Positions 44,119 to 56,100 of a stretch of DNA of 64,000 nt are shown here, in pieces (within the stretch, counting starts at the first letter, position 1; each line of letters begins with the position of its first letter). The translations under genes were made by a program, and so were the position numbers. This DNA is from Anisodus tanguticus (Eukaryota; Streptophyta; Magnoliopsida; Solanales; Solanaceae). The notes under the pieces were generated by a model, which saw only the letters and a program-made list of their open reading frames with translations, had not been told where the DNA came from and did no database searches. The stretch covers positions 22,308,001 to 22,372,000 of the forward strand of contig CM067541.1 of NCBI GenBank assembly GCA_034509755.1, written 5' to 3'.

Positions 44119-46554
44119 CTAGGATCAAGTGTCTTAGGGAGTATATGAAACGATGTCTAGTAGGGTCACTTTTATATGTGTGTGTACGCCACACATATAA
44201 ACGGTTGACCATTAAGACATTCTATTTCTGTCATACTCTAGATCGTGCAATTAGAGCAGTACTTTCAGGAATTCTTCTAACTCTTGCCATGAAGCTTAGA
44301 GCCATAAATAACATTCTTTTTTCATCAAATTTTGAATGTATCGAATGCGTAAGTGACGAGAAGGAAATTCAAGGTCCAAGTGAGAATGATTAGGTGTAAA
44401 TTGTGATGTGCATATTAGTAACAAAAGAGATCTGAGAGGATATTCAAAGTGAGACAAAGTGCATAGTTACTACAGACTAGAGCATAACCCTTAACAGGAA
44501 ATGCAAAATCAATTATCATGATTTATGGTTATCAGTTAACCTCAGTTACTAGTTATACAGTGTTTCAGTTAGAAGGATTATGATTATTCAGTACACCAGT
44601 GTTCAGTTATGTAGTTATCATATTTCCAATTTTCAGTGTATCGAGATTCTTATGACTTGTGATTATATAGTGATGCCTATGGGTGCTAAAAGAAAGTGTA
44701 AGTGACGATGACTATAGCAAAAGCTTCACGTGTTTTAAGTCTGAGTTAAGACCCAAGACTTGCCAAATAGCGCATGAAGTAATTTATCAGGTGATAGTAC
44801 CCTTTGAAGGACAAGTTTATGTATAGTAGTATATGTATGTTCCATACTTTACTGAATAAGTTTAATTGGATTTCTGGACCATGGAGCTACAAGTATGAGG
44901 AAGATAGTTCAGATTTAAGACCCTACAGGTAACATATTATGAAGTTAGTAGCAGTTGACATAAACTGCCATGATAGTTTTGAGCAGAAAATGAGCCTGAA
45001 GGCAAAGTACATAGGAGGCAAAGAGACATGATATTATAGAATGTGTTTCTATATGAACTTTGCACATGACTAAGAAGAGATTGTGTACGGCATGAGAATC
45101 ATGAGCAGACGATATTGAATTTCTGGGGATAGTTTTAAATTAATTAAGTTTATTTAGATTTAGAACCAGAGAGTATGACATTAGTAAGTTACTACAAGAA
45201 GTAGATATTACTATAAGATGATAAGATGTGACAGTTTCCTCTAAGGTTATGTGATCAAGTGTTTATCTCATGTGTGTATAATTTGACATGACCTTAAAAT
45301 ATATATAGAAAATTGGGGTTGGATATTTCAACCTTTCATTTAAGAGAGACATAATTGCCCCAAGTTTGATCCATGTCTATAGCTCAGAAAATATAGTATA
45401 CAATCCCAGAACAGGGTCGGATGATAAGAGATGCTAGAAATAATCTTACGCTTCACTTTAGTATTCAAGACAGAAGCAGAGAACATGATGCTAGCATGTG
45501 GTTAGTAGAGAATAATAAGTATGTTTGGAGTAGATATAGTGAATTAGCAATTTTGGCAGAGCTAGTGAGGTACGATTTGATTTTCTTAGTTAGGTTAACA
45601 CTGGTGAGTGAGTAACAACTTGAATTCACTGAATGCGTGTTAGAACCCAAATAGTTTAAGATATACATGAAGTACATTGATAGTGGGAGAAGAAAATCAG
45701 CTTAGCAGGAAGAGAGGAAATTACAGAAGAATAGTCTTTAAGAGTTAACCAAAAAGGAGTTTCCCTAAGACTGAGAGTGTGAGCAAAGTTAAGTTGTTAA
45801 GACAGAATATGCTAGTAATTCAGTCCATATAAGTAATTTGGTTCCCCATTCATGTAAGTAGTTCAGTTTTCCTGGTTAGGAAGATCGCTAGAAAATGAGT
45901 CGATAGATGAGCCGTCGGTGAAATAAAGTGTACAGAGTTGCAGAAGACGATGAAAGTTGATTGGATCCCAACAAGAGAGAAGGATCCCCCAAATATAATA
46001 TCTTAACCTTTGGTCCAAGTGAGAGATGTGTAAATTGTCAAGGAGTGCAGTTGAATATTTGAAAACCTGAAGGGTTTGCATGAGATATAAAGAAACTCAG
46101 TTCAGTAATGAGGGCATAATGAGATAATCTCCATAAAGTTGTGCCTCATATGTACAAGAAACATGAAGTGACTAAAATGATCGTTAATTAACTTATGTCA
46201 AGATTAGTTATTATCAAGTAAGTGATCACAGAAAAGCTATAAGATCATGTCCAGTTATGTGTCACAAAGGTAGTGCCATCGCAAGAGACTCTATTCTTCA
46301 GTGTGTTGGTCAGAGACTTAGCGCACAACAATACTGTGAGTATTTTAGGAAGTATCTCAGAAAGATATCAAGTATCAGTAGTTTAGCTCATGTTAAGGCA
46401 AACAAGAGAATCATGATGAAATAAGTTCATTGTTTAGCAAACCTAGGAGATCAACATTTGGATCCCGAAGATGGTAGAATGGTTGTGCAGAACAGAGCCA
46501 AATCCTCCTTAGTAGTTGAGCAAAAGAGGAAAATAGTTTCATGACCCCTATCAA
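44119..46554 (+). pseudogene. T2 internal region, unit 2, decayed
   Basis: Parallel to 15953-18338. No intact domain is seen; short frames (44145-44393, 45421-45615) match their unit 1 counterparts but lack motifs. Confidence 0.5.
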
Positions 46555-47742
46555 TTGCAGCTAAAGGAAGGGATTCGCAAACATAAATCTATGACTTTTG
46601 AACAAAAGGGAGATAATGGCACTCCAAGGTACCAAGGAAAATTTTACGTCTCAGATGTAGATAAACGCAAAGAGAGAAGTATGGTAGAGGTGCAAAATTT
46701 TAAATATTCTATCTATCCAAGCTCTACAAAAATGTATCATGACCTCGAGGGGGTTTATTGGTGGAATGACATGAAGAATAATAAATCCAATTTGATGGCT
46801 AAGTTTCTAAATTGGTAGCAAGAAAAAGCCGATTCAACAGAAGATTATGACAAGTTATATATTCAGGAAAGTTCCAGATTCCATGGAGCTCCAATGTCCA
46901 TTGAATTAGTTCGAGGTGCCCAGTTCTAAGAGAAATTTCTTTGAAGTCTTTTTAGAAGGGATTGGATTCCATCTCAGTACCATTTTTCATCCTCAAACAG
47001 ATGTCAGGCAGATACACTCGAAGATATGTTGAGAGCATGTGCCCAAGATTTAAAAGGTAATTGGGATGATCATTTGCCTCTCAATGAATTTTCTTATAAT
47101 AACAGTTATCATGCTAGTATCAAGATGACACCGTTCGAAGCTTTGTATATGTGAATGTGTATATCACCAATTGGTTAGTTCGAAGTTGGTGAAGCAGAGC
47201 TGTTAAGACCAGACTTGGTCCATTAGGCTATTGAGAAAGTCAAGTTAATTCAGGAGTATGTGAAAATGGCTAAGAGTCGTAAGAGTCCTCTGCGAATGTG
47301 CGGTGCAGAGAATCAGAGTTTCATGTTAACAATTTGGTGTTTCTAAAAAGTGTTGCCTATGAAAGGTGTCATGTGGTTTGGAAATAAAGTGAAGCTCAAT
47401 CCTAGATATATCGGACCATACATGAGGAGAATTTTCCAAGTGGCCTATGAGTTTGAATTGCCATAAGATTTAATTTATGTGCATCTAGTGTTTCATGTAA
47501 CCATGTTGAGGAAGTGTATGGGAGACCCATCATTGGTTGTCCCTACTGAATCTATTACAGTTAAGGATGGCCTAACCTATGAAGAGATCCCTATGACTAT
47601 TTTGGATTGTCAGATCCGCAAGTTGAGAACTAAGGAAGTTGACTCAATGAAAGTGTTGTGGAGAAGTCAGAATGTTGAAGACGCTACATAGGGAGCCGAA
47701 AAGGACATAAAGTCAAGATATCCACACTTATTTGAAGAGTAA
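46555..47742 (+). pseudogene. T2 integrase remnant, unit 2
   Basis: 46555-46818 is the integrase N-terminus (IYPSSTKMYHDLEGVYWW). Core fragments follow near 46880-47110 (FHGAPMSIELVRG, GNWDDHLPLNEF). 47479-47691 is the C-terminal hinge VFHVTMLRKCMGDPS plus a chromodomain-like segment with a TAG before GAEKDIKSRYPHLF. The same deletion of the catalytic core as unit 1 shows that T2 was already defective before the array formed. Confidence 0.75.
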
Positions 47743-47994
47743 GCAGAAAGCGTCCAAGGTAAACACTTTCAGTATTCATGGCATGTCCCTTGCGTATCCA
47801 TGTCTCATGTTTCACGTTCATGTATTCATTACTCATATCTCATATCCCCATGTTCATGTTTTCGTGTAATCATTTCAGTTCAGTCCCCATGTTCCATGTC
47901 CCGTTTCTTCACGTTCACGTACTCATGCCATGACTAGTCTTATTCCTAACCATGACCCATCATTCGAGGATGAATAATCCCAAAGGGGATATAT

Positions 47995-49219
47995 TGTAAC
48001 ACCTCGTACCTTTAAGCTAAGCCTTGTTCATTATATAGGAGTGTAGGAAACCAAGACGGGAAAGTTAAAGTTGAAAACCAATTTAAATTCTGCAGACCCA
48101 ATTTTATGCTAGAGATTGACAGACCGTACAAGTTTGACAGACCGTCGAAATGAACCGTAAAAGTTGTTTTTGAAATTGACGGATCACAGTAAATTTTATG
48201 GACCATATAAGATTATACGGCCCATCATTTTTTACCGTAACATTCTCTCCAGCTTTTGTCATTCACTGGAAATTTGCATTTACGTGACGATTCGATTGTA
48301 AGGACTGTATAATTATACGGTCCCTTCTTAGACCGTAGAAAATTCGACCGACTATATAATACGATCGTAGTTGCCCTGATGCAACAATCAGTATAAATAT
48401 GAGACTTAGTTTTAAAAATTAGTTTTTAATACTCTCAAGCCCTAGAACGAAGTTCCTCTCTTCCCAACCTTCTCCTACATCGAGGTAAGCCTTTATCATG
48501 CAATTCTAAGCGATTCTAACATCGTCCTCATGAATTATAAGTGAATTTCATCGTTCTTAACCTAGGGTTTTCAAAAAAATCCAACTCAAGGAATTAAAAG
48601 TTCAAGCTTTGGGTTCTTCCTTCCAAGTTCAGATTTTTAAGACAAGTATTGGAGCAAATAAGGTATGTAGAGCTTCTATCCATGTTTTTTTCCATGAAAC
48701 ATGAATTCTTCATAAGTTTAGTATTTTGTTCTATTATGATGATAACCCTAATACATGTAATACTATACGTCATGCCTATATTATAATTCATCAATTGTAT
48801 TCATGATAGGACATTACGATTTTCATGAACCTATCCGTAATCCATGAACGCATGCTTTGAATTCCATGAGTTTATAAATAAAAGTTATAATTATTATTAC
48901 TCAGTTCTATGAAATTATACATGATTTTCATGATTTATACAAGTTATATGATATAACTATTCACATGTTAAACTATAATTGCAAACCATGTTTACAAGTT
49001 ATTTTCATGAAATCCATGGGATTACAAGCAAACTATTTTCAAGTACATGTTTTGGGAGTTGCACAGATTACCGAGAATGCTCAGACTGCCTGAAACTACG
49101 GTTGCCAGCATAGGATAAGGATTGCTCCGCCCAGTTAGGATGATACCTTTATGTTACCCATTACGGGTTATTGGATCCACTCAAGTCATATTCATGTCTC
49201 GTACCCCGGTAAGGTATGA
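47995..49219 (+). repeat. 3' LTR of T2, unit 2, truncated
   Basis: Begins TGTAACACCTCGTACC after AAAGGGGATATAT. Stops at GGTATGAGAG, next to GGGTACCAATCATATTC of LINE ORF1. About 2.7 kb present in unit 1 (LTR end, LINE RT and endonuclease) is missing. Confidence 0.8.
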
Positions 49220-50020
49220 GAGGGGGTACCAATCATATTCAATAGCTTGATGAAAAATACCAGAGGGAGTTCCAACCTCAATTGCATCCACAAGAGGTTG
49301 GGAGGCATCAACCTCCACTAGAACCCTATCATATGAGATTCTTTCCATATCATTTGTAAACTTGTCAGTATAGAGTGATATCCCAATAGCACTGTCTAGT
49401 TTACTCAAAGCTTCACTAGACCAATAACCCACTGGTAAACCTGGGAAAGTAACCCATATTGAAATGGTAGTTATTCTATCGGGGTCAAACTCAAAATCAA
49501 TCTCCAAGTTTTGGACAATAAATGGTTTGTTTTGATATGTATTAGGTCCTCCCATTAAAATCTTACCACAATCCTCAACTGACGCAAATCTAAATATAAA
49601 ATATCCAGAATCATGGGCAATGATTTGGGGTTTGGAAACAACACTCCAATGATACGTACCAAAACTTTCCATCGACTTCATATAAGGTGTATCCCCAATT
49701 ACGAATCCAATTAGAACATTTTGCCAATAACCTTTTTGTGTTATTAAATCATCCTCAACAATATTCACAAAAACTTTGTCTTGATTCATGCCCGGAGGTA
49801 TATAAGTGAGTGGTTTACCTTTTTGAGCTAGTCAGTTTTGTACAGAATCTGTCTTAATCTTAGGCGTAGGTTGAGTAGAGGTCGCCACAATAGAGAACTG
49901 CAGACGATGAGTAGCCGGTGACGCATCCGATTCTCCAAAATCCTTTAGTTTCACTGAGGTTTGCGAGTATGTATCGAAGACCATATCCTCCACCTCCTCT
50001 GGAGTAGATAGGTGAGAGAG
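49220..50020 (-). pseudogene. LINE ORF1 (DUF4283) fragment, unit 2/3 junction
   Basis: The same protein as 23765-24577 (FVIGDTPYMKSMESFG, GYFIFRFASVEDCG, WVTFPGLPVGYWS). The N-terminal part (49832-50020) is separated by one nonsense codon (CGA to TGA in NRLAQ) near 49834. The C-terminus joins the T2 LTR. The upstream LINE 5' region is also cut: GGTGAGAGAG joins TGGAAAGTATTTG, which lies ~800 bp farther in unit 1. Confidence 0.82.
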
Positions 50021-50156
50021 TGGAAAGTATTTGTAGTATATAAATGTCAACCTTCTCCATAATGGTTATACTGTTTTCTTTTGACATCATTGTCTTTGCA
50101 TTGCCGTTGATGCATCAAATCTGAAAAATATTAGAAAGCACGTTAAATAAGTAAAC

Positions 50157-50367
50157 TCATGAAAAATAAATATAAATAGCAGTGCTGCTACAACTACCTA
50201 ATTCTCTATCCACTTCATGCAAAGAGGAATTTTCTATGAAAGATACCACCATGGAAAGAATATATTTCAAAGAAATCGAAAAGAACAGAGATTTATAATT
50301 ACCTTGTTAGAGAATCAAGTTGTTTAGACGATAATGGTCTAATTGAAGTACTGGACTCTATTTATAG
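50157..50367 (-). pseudogene. Candidate promoter and first exon of an unidentified minus-strand gene
   Basis: On the reverse strand a TATA box (CTATAAATAG, 50367-50358) lies about 110 bp before ATG 50252. The frame reads MVVSFIENSSLHEVDRELGS then CSSTA before running into the shared flank and a stop near 50157. It may be the 5' end of the gene whose possible exons are at 1225-1500. I do not recognise it. TATA spacing and codon content are the only support. Confidence 0.3.
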
Positions 50368-50369
50368 AG

Positions 50370-51159
50370 AAAGTTTCAATCCCATCAGATTCAGTTTGTT
50401 CCATGTTAATAGGAGGAACATGAATCCTCATGCGAATCAATTTGATCTTAGTTTAAGGAAAAAATTAATATAAAGTAAACTTTTTATTGATTTTAAATTT
50501 TACATAAATACAGTTTTACCCTTTCATTTTTTCCCTAAATAGGATGAACATGAATCCTCATGGGAATCAATTTGATATTAGTCTCTTAATATAAAGCAGA
50601 GCAGGACCGTTGACCTGATCTGACTCCCCACCCAACCGCCCAGTTTAAGAAAAAATTTAATATAAAGTAAACTTTTATTAACTTTAAATTATAAATATTA
50701 GGATTCCTACGTACTTCAAATAAGGAAAGATTTAACAAATGATATTTTTAGTTGACTTAAGTAGTTCTAAATATTAGAGGAATTATTAAATGACTATTTT
50801 GTGTATTGTAGAGTTTTTAAATGAAGACCAAAAAATTCAATCAATATTTCTAAGATTCTCTATGCTTTTAATATAATATAGATGAGTATTTTTTCTTATT
50901 TACCAACCATAGCAAAGTTTTACAATTTGTAGCAGATCGAAAAAATTAATGGGTTCTTTGTTTTTGTGAGAACATGAGCTGGAAAGTTTGAAGAAGAACA
51001 TGAGCTGGAAAGTTTATAAAGTCTGAAGCTTGAGAAATTGAGTTTGCAAAATTGAGCTTTGTTTTGAGCAGGTGTTAGTGAGTTAGCTTCAAACAGCATT
51101 AGGATCTTAAATCTAAAAGTTGAGGAAGTTTAGTGGAGATCTAGGGTGGTTTTGAGCTA

Positions 51160-51164
<5 letters not shown>
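50370..51164. other. AT-rich stretch private to unit 3
   Basis: Contains two imperfect copies of GAACATGAATCCTCATG..GAATCAATTTGAT (50418, 50544) and two of AACATGAGCTGGAAAGTTT (50971, 50997). No gene seen. Confidence 0.4.

Positions 51165-51195
<31 letters not shown>
51163..51195. repeat. (AT)n microsatellite next to MITE copy 2
   Basis: About 16 AT dinucleotides directly before the MITE terminus; such runs are natural TA targets. Confidence 0.9.
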
Positions 51196-51200
<5 letters not shown>

Positions 51201-51945
51201 AACCCTCGATATATGAATATTCGATAAATTAATAACCTCGATTAAATAATAATTTTCTCCGGTCCCGACTTGGGCCAATGAGATAAAATAATAACCTCAA
51301 TAACATAAGATAATAATTTTAAAAAACCCCACTGAAAATATAAAATAATAATTCATTAAATACGTATAAAAATTACATATTAAATTAATAAAATAAAGCA
51401 CTTCTAAACAATTTTTATTTCAAACTTTATGCTTTCCTAAAATTACATAACTTGATGATTTTTATTTTTGTACTCACATAATGCTTTTCTCATCTCATCA
51501 GTTAGCGTAGATTTTTTTACACATTTCAAATGAGTAGCCATGGAAGAGAAAATATAATATATGAATTTTTATATTTTGGTATATGAAGTTAAAGTACATG
51601 TGTCTATTTATAAACTCTATATTGTGTACTTGAAACAATTCACAACACTTCATATCCTAATGTACTTGCATGCTATTTTGAATCACGCCAACCCAAGATT
51701 AATAAACTTCTTTTTGACAAGATTAATAAACTTAGATACAATGCGCCATCATTAATTAATTATTTATTTATTTTCTTTTCTTAGTTACCGAAAAAAAATT
51801 AATTATTTAATTTGAGAAATATAATGTACAAAATAAAAATTATTCTATAAATTAATAAAATATTCATTTATCGATAAATTAATAACCTCGTATAAGATAA
51901 TAATTTTCTAGGTCCAAAGGATATTCATTTATAGAGATTTTAGTG
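51196..51945. mobile_element. pogo-like MITE, copy 2
   Basis: 750 bp, left terminus TAGTAAACCCTCGATA, right terminus (inward) CACTAAAATCTCTATAAAT, TA on both sides. Nearly the same sequence and right-hand neighbours as copy 1 (4890-5642), so it is a duplicate of one insertion. Contains the same transposase fragment at 51443-51541 on the reverse strand (MATHLKCVKK...), with no catalytic domain. Confidence 0.76.
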
Positions 51946-51947
51946 TA

Positions 51948-53050
51948 TATATTTATGAAATTATATAAATTGTGAGCTTTGAAGCCCTGAGTGTTATTCG
52001 AAGCTTGGTTTTTGTATATGATTTTTTTGTTTACATTTGGTAAATATGAATCTAATTTCGTGTGTGTATATATATATGCATTTTTTTCCTATATAAAAAG
52101 ACTCAAAATGCATAGAAAAGATATGCTACAATTTTTTATCATGTTTTTCAAGTTTAGGGAAGTTTTACCTCCTTGTTGAGTCCAAAATCCAATAATGTCC
52201 CGCCTTGGGTATATAAGAATATCTAATTGCGTATTAAAAAAATTGGATCATACCATTACCTTATAGTTTTTGGTTAGATGCTTATATTTTTTCAAGATAT
52301 GCTTATATAACCAAAAATACTTATTTAGTATTTTTCAGTATACCAAAAAAAAAATGATTTAACAACACAAAGCTTGATAATCTACACTCCAAATTGAAGT
52401 GGGATTTAAAAAATGAATTACAGTTACACATGTTAATGAGCATAGTTATGTCGCTGCTAAATAACTTGATATGTTAGTCTTCATATTAATTACTAATGTT
52501 ATCCTGCTTGACTTGTTTATAGGGTATAATACGGTAAAAACTTTTTTGTACGTGGTGTTTAGATACTTGCTAATTACTTGTTATGATACTTAGATAAAAT
52601 GAAAGGATTTTGTTTTTGTCACCAAAAAATAGTTTATTGACTTTCTAAGACTTTATAATGCAATTGTATTCTCTAGTCCTATTGTTGTTTTTGTTTTTGT
52701 ATTTCTAACTTATCGATTACTTGAACAAAAATGAGTAAATTTTATGTTATGAAAAAATAATTTAGTGATTTTGGTGTACTAAAATAAAAATTGAGTGACT
52801 ATTCGTAAAATTATCCATGTTTTGTCATGTGAGATTAAGTAATCTTTTATTAGACTTGCATTGACGGCTAATATTATTAATTTCTTACTTAAAAGAAGTT
52901 TTATTATCACAAATATTCAAATTGGTGACCAAAAAATTGTACTGCTAACCAACTGTGGTCCCATAAGATGAGATAATTTGATCTTAGAATATGGTTACTA
53001 ATGTTTTAATTAGATTACTGTAATCTCATGTATGCTTTATCTCTATTGCT
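51948..53050. other. AT-rich spacer upstream of peptide gene copy 3
   Basis: Parallel to 5645-6780, with a ~60-bp loss near 52300. No gene seen. Confidence 0.5.
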
Positions 53051-53056
53051 CTACCA

Positions 53057-53064
53057 CTATATAA
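53057..53064 (+). promoter_or_regulatory. TATA box of cysteine-rich peptide gene 3
   Basis: CTATATAA in the conserved block, 106 bp before ATG 53163. The leader between them is rearranged: it contains a second copy of CTGGTCCCATAAGATGAGAT, which normally lies upstream of the TATA box (52960). Confidence 0.6.
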
Positions 53065-53162
53065 TGCTACACAATTGTGCTTTAAATACGGCCACTCTGG
53101 TCCCATAAGATGAGATAATTTCTTTTTTTATAGAAAGTAAGCAAAATACGGCCAAAATTGCT

Positions 53163-56100
53163 ATGAAGTCTGCTTTCTTTGTTGCTTTGTTGCTGATCAC
53201 CATGGGTTTGTTTCTCTTTAATTCTTATTTTCTTATGCCTTGAACCTTTAATCTATTAATTTTTATTTTCATTGTAATTTTTTATAAGACGGGTGTCTTG
53301 GAGCAGCAATAAAGTTGTCTTTGTGTGATTTATATATGTCATAGATTTAATCCGTAAAATCACCAATGGTTGCTAATTAGCATAGCCTTGTCCTCTCTTT
53401 ATATATGTATGTATGTATATGTGTGTGTATAAATATAAATTTGAGTGAGAAGCATACTAGACCATGAATAAAGTTAGAATTCTAATTACAGGTTTCCCAA
53501 AAATCAGTACACTAGTCAAAACTTTTTATTTGTGTTAATTAACAAATCTTATTAATAGGTATAAATAATTTGTCCAAGACCAATAACCTACATTTTCTAA
53601 AATTTATAAATTATAAACTTGAAATTCTAGATCCGCTTCAACACACCAAATACAAATAAATTATATTTTAGTTTATGCCTTGTTGTCACACCTCAACCTT
53701 GGGGGGTGGGGTGGGGGTGGCACCCGGTACCCTAGGGGCCGAGTGTACCACTCCTGATACATGTAGAATACTTAACAATACATGGGCCGACAAGGCCTAT
53801 GACGAGTGATTACATGATCAATAGACACAACCACCTGCACGTGGAAAAGGCCCAACATATCTTTATATATAGCAAGGCCGATACAAATCCAGCGGTCAAC
53901 TGGAAAGGCCGCTTAGGACACACAAAACTACTATATACTTGATGACTATATACAAGCCTCTAGAGAATGTACCAACAACATCTGGTCGGGACAGGGCTGC
54001 GACATACCCAACTATGTACATATGTGCAACCATCATACCTATCAGCTCACTAGACAGCGCCGAAAGAAGGAGCTAGACAACTTTCATCTGAGTCGAGCCA
54101 CCTACTGCGAGGTATCGTACTATATGTACCTGCGGGCATGAAATGCAGCACCCCAGCAAGTAATCATCAGTATGAAAGATGTACTGAATATGCAAGGCTG
54201 AAACTGTTGCAGGACTGTAAATGAAGCATAAAGCTGAAGCTGCAACTGAGTGCAAAACTATAAATGGAGTCATAGAGAATCAACTTGTACTCTGAGTGCT
54301 TATGTGGGTAAGGAATATGCATTAAAACTTTTTGTATACGTATATAAGTAGGCCTGGCCAGTGGGCCGGGCTCGGGTCTGGCGGGGCGGGCCTGGCGGGT
54401 TCGGGGTCGGGGCGGGACGGGCGAAGGGGTCGGGGTCGGGTCTGGCGGTGTCGGGTCTGGCAGGGTCTGGCGGGACTTGCTCCAGTCCCGTCCCGATCCC
54501 GATCCCGTCGGAATCGGGTCGGGGCGGGGTCGGGGTCGGGGTCGGGGCGGTGTCCGGCGGGTTTCCTTTTTTTTTTTTTAAAAAAAAACATATGTATAAA
54601 AAAAAAACTCAATAAACAAGACAAGATAGTGTAATAAAAACATCCCAAGGCTGTTTTTGTGCCTCTTATATTATTTAATAGACATATGATTTTTTTGTAA
54701 TACAAATACAATTGTCTAAAAAGTAAAATCTAAATTGCAACTTTGTGGTGTTGTCCAAAAGTTGCAAATTACATAATAAAATTGCAATTAAAAAAATTAC
54801 ATTCTCAAAAAAACCTGTTCTAATTGCTTGATGATTTCCTGTGGTTCTTCGGTTGGAATTTGTATTTGTTGGTCAAATTGATCTACGTCGCTTCCACCAC
54901 CTTCGGATAAGATTTCGTTGTAGTTTTCGTCTTCTTCTTCGTTGATCTCCGGTTGACCGCACCTTCTCCGCTCCGCTCGTATCCAATCTCTAAATAATAC
55001 TGCAATTTCCAAGCTGTCTCCGGCTAATGAGTGTCTGTGGTCTCCTATTTGATATCTGCCGGCAGAAAAAGCGCTTTCAGACGTAGTTGATGACGCTTGA
55101 ATGTTCAAAACATCTCGGGCCATCAATGAAAGTGTTGGAAAGGTCTTCTCATTCCCCCTCCAGTATTTCAGCAAGTCTTCATGTCCATCTTCATTGACAA
55201 CTTCTTGGTACGGTACAGAACCCTGCAAAACAAAAATATCCAACTCGCTAATTTGGTTAGTAGTAGAGGTACGGCCGCACATTCTATTTCTAAGGCTTTC
55301 AATACTAGCGCAGAAACCAGCATGTCTTTTGTGAGGTTGTGTTGAAGATGAAGAAGATGGTATGGAAGCCGGTAAGTTACTAGCATTTTCTTGTTGATAA
55401 AATCTATATATTTTTTTGCATTGGTGTTCTACGCTAGACAACACTTCTTCTTTCGTTTGTTCAATATGTGGTGGGTGATTTAGATTTTTGGGACTTGGAG
55501 GTGGTAGTACTTCTATACAATCGTAAATAGTTTCAATTAGTAATTTAGTACCGTCTATTTTAATAGTAGGATGTAAAACAGAACCAAGAATATAAATAGT
55601 GGGAATAGGAATAAAATATTTTTTTATTTTGACAAACATTTTTTTAATAGCTGCCTTATAAGATGGTTTTTCCATATATTCACTAAGTAATAAAAATATT
55701 AGAGTTATATAAAACAACATAGTTGAAATAGTAGGATAATATATACCGGAAAATTCTTTTGTTGCTTGAAAATATTTCTCTAAAAATACAATAAGTTCGG
55801 AAATTTTTACCCAATCACTATCTAAAATCATATCAGCTGAATTTTTATTATGAGAGTTAAAAATAAAGTTATATGTTTTCTATAGTCATAAGCAATAAGT
55901 AGTTGCTCGTATAAAGAATTCCACCTAGTGGATACTTCTTGTGGAATTTTTCTATAAGATAGTCCACAATCGTGACAAGTTTTTTTATATTCTTTTCTAC
56001 GTTGTACTTTATTACTTTTAAAAATAAAGTTTATAGCAAATTGTATTTTACTAAGAATGTCTTCAAAAAGTGATAGACCATCCTTTACAATTAAGTTATA

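Larger units (their letters stand above)
43927..49219 (+). mobile_element. Ty3/gypsy T2, unit 2, right part
   Basis: LTR end GTGTTACA at 44101, primer-binding site at 44107-44118, internal region 44119-47994 (nearly the same length as in unit 1), 3' LTR from 47995. The 3' LTR is cut at 49219 and joined to LINE ORF1. Confidence 0.8.
24235..49650. repeat. Tandem segmental repeat, unit 2
   Basis: Same order as unit 1 with its own changes: an extra decayed peptide-gene exon (25046), Copia element 2 in place of element 1 plus MITE, a short peptide-gene intron, a truncated G 5' LTR, a non-autonomous hAT in G3, and loss of the LINE endonuclease/RT at its right end (49219/49220). Confidence 0.85.

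Noticed and set aside
54332..54634. Plus-strand Gly/Arg-rich frames in the hAT left end
   Set aside because: Translation of the GC-rich subterminal repeat array; repetitive, and ends in a poly-T/poly-A tract.
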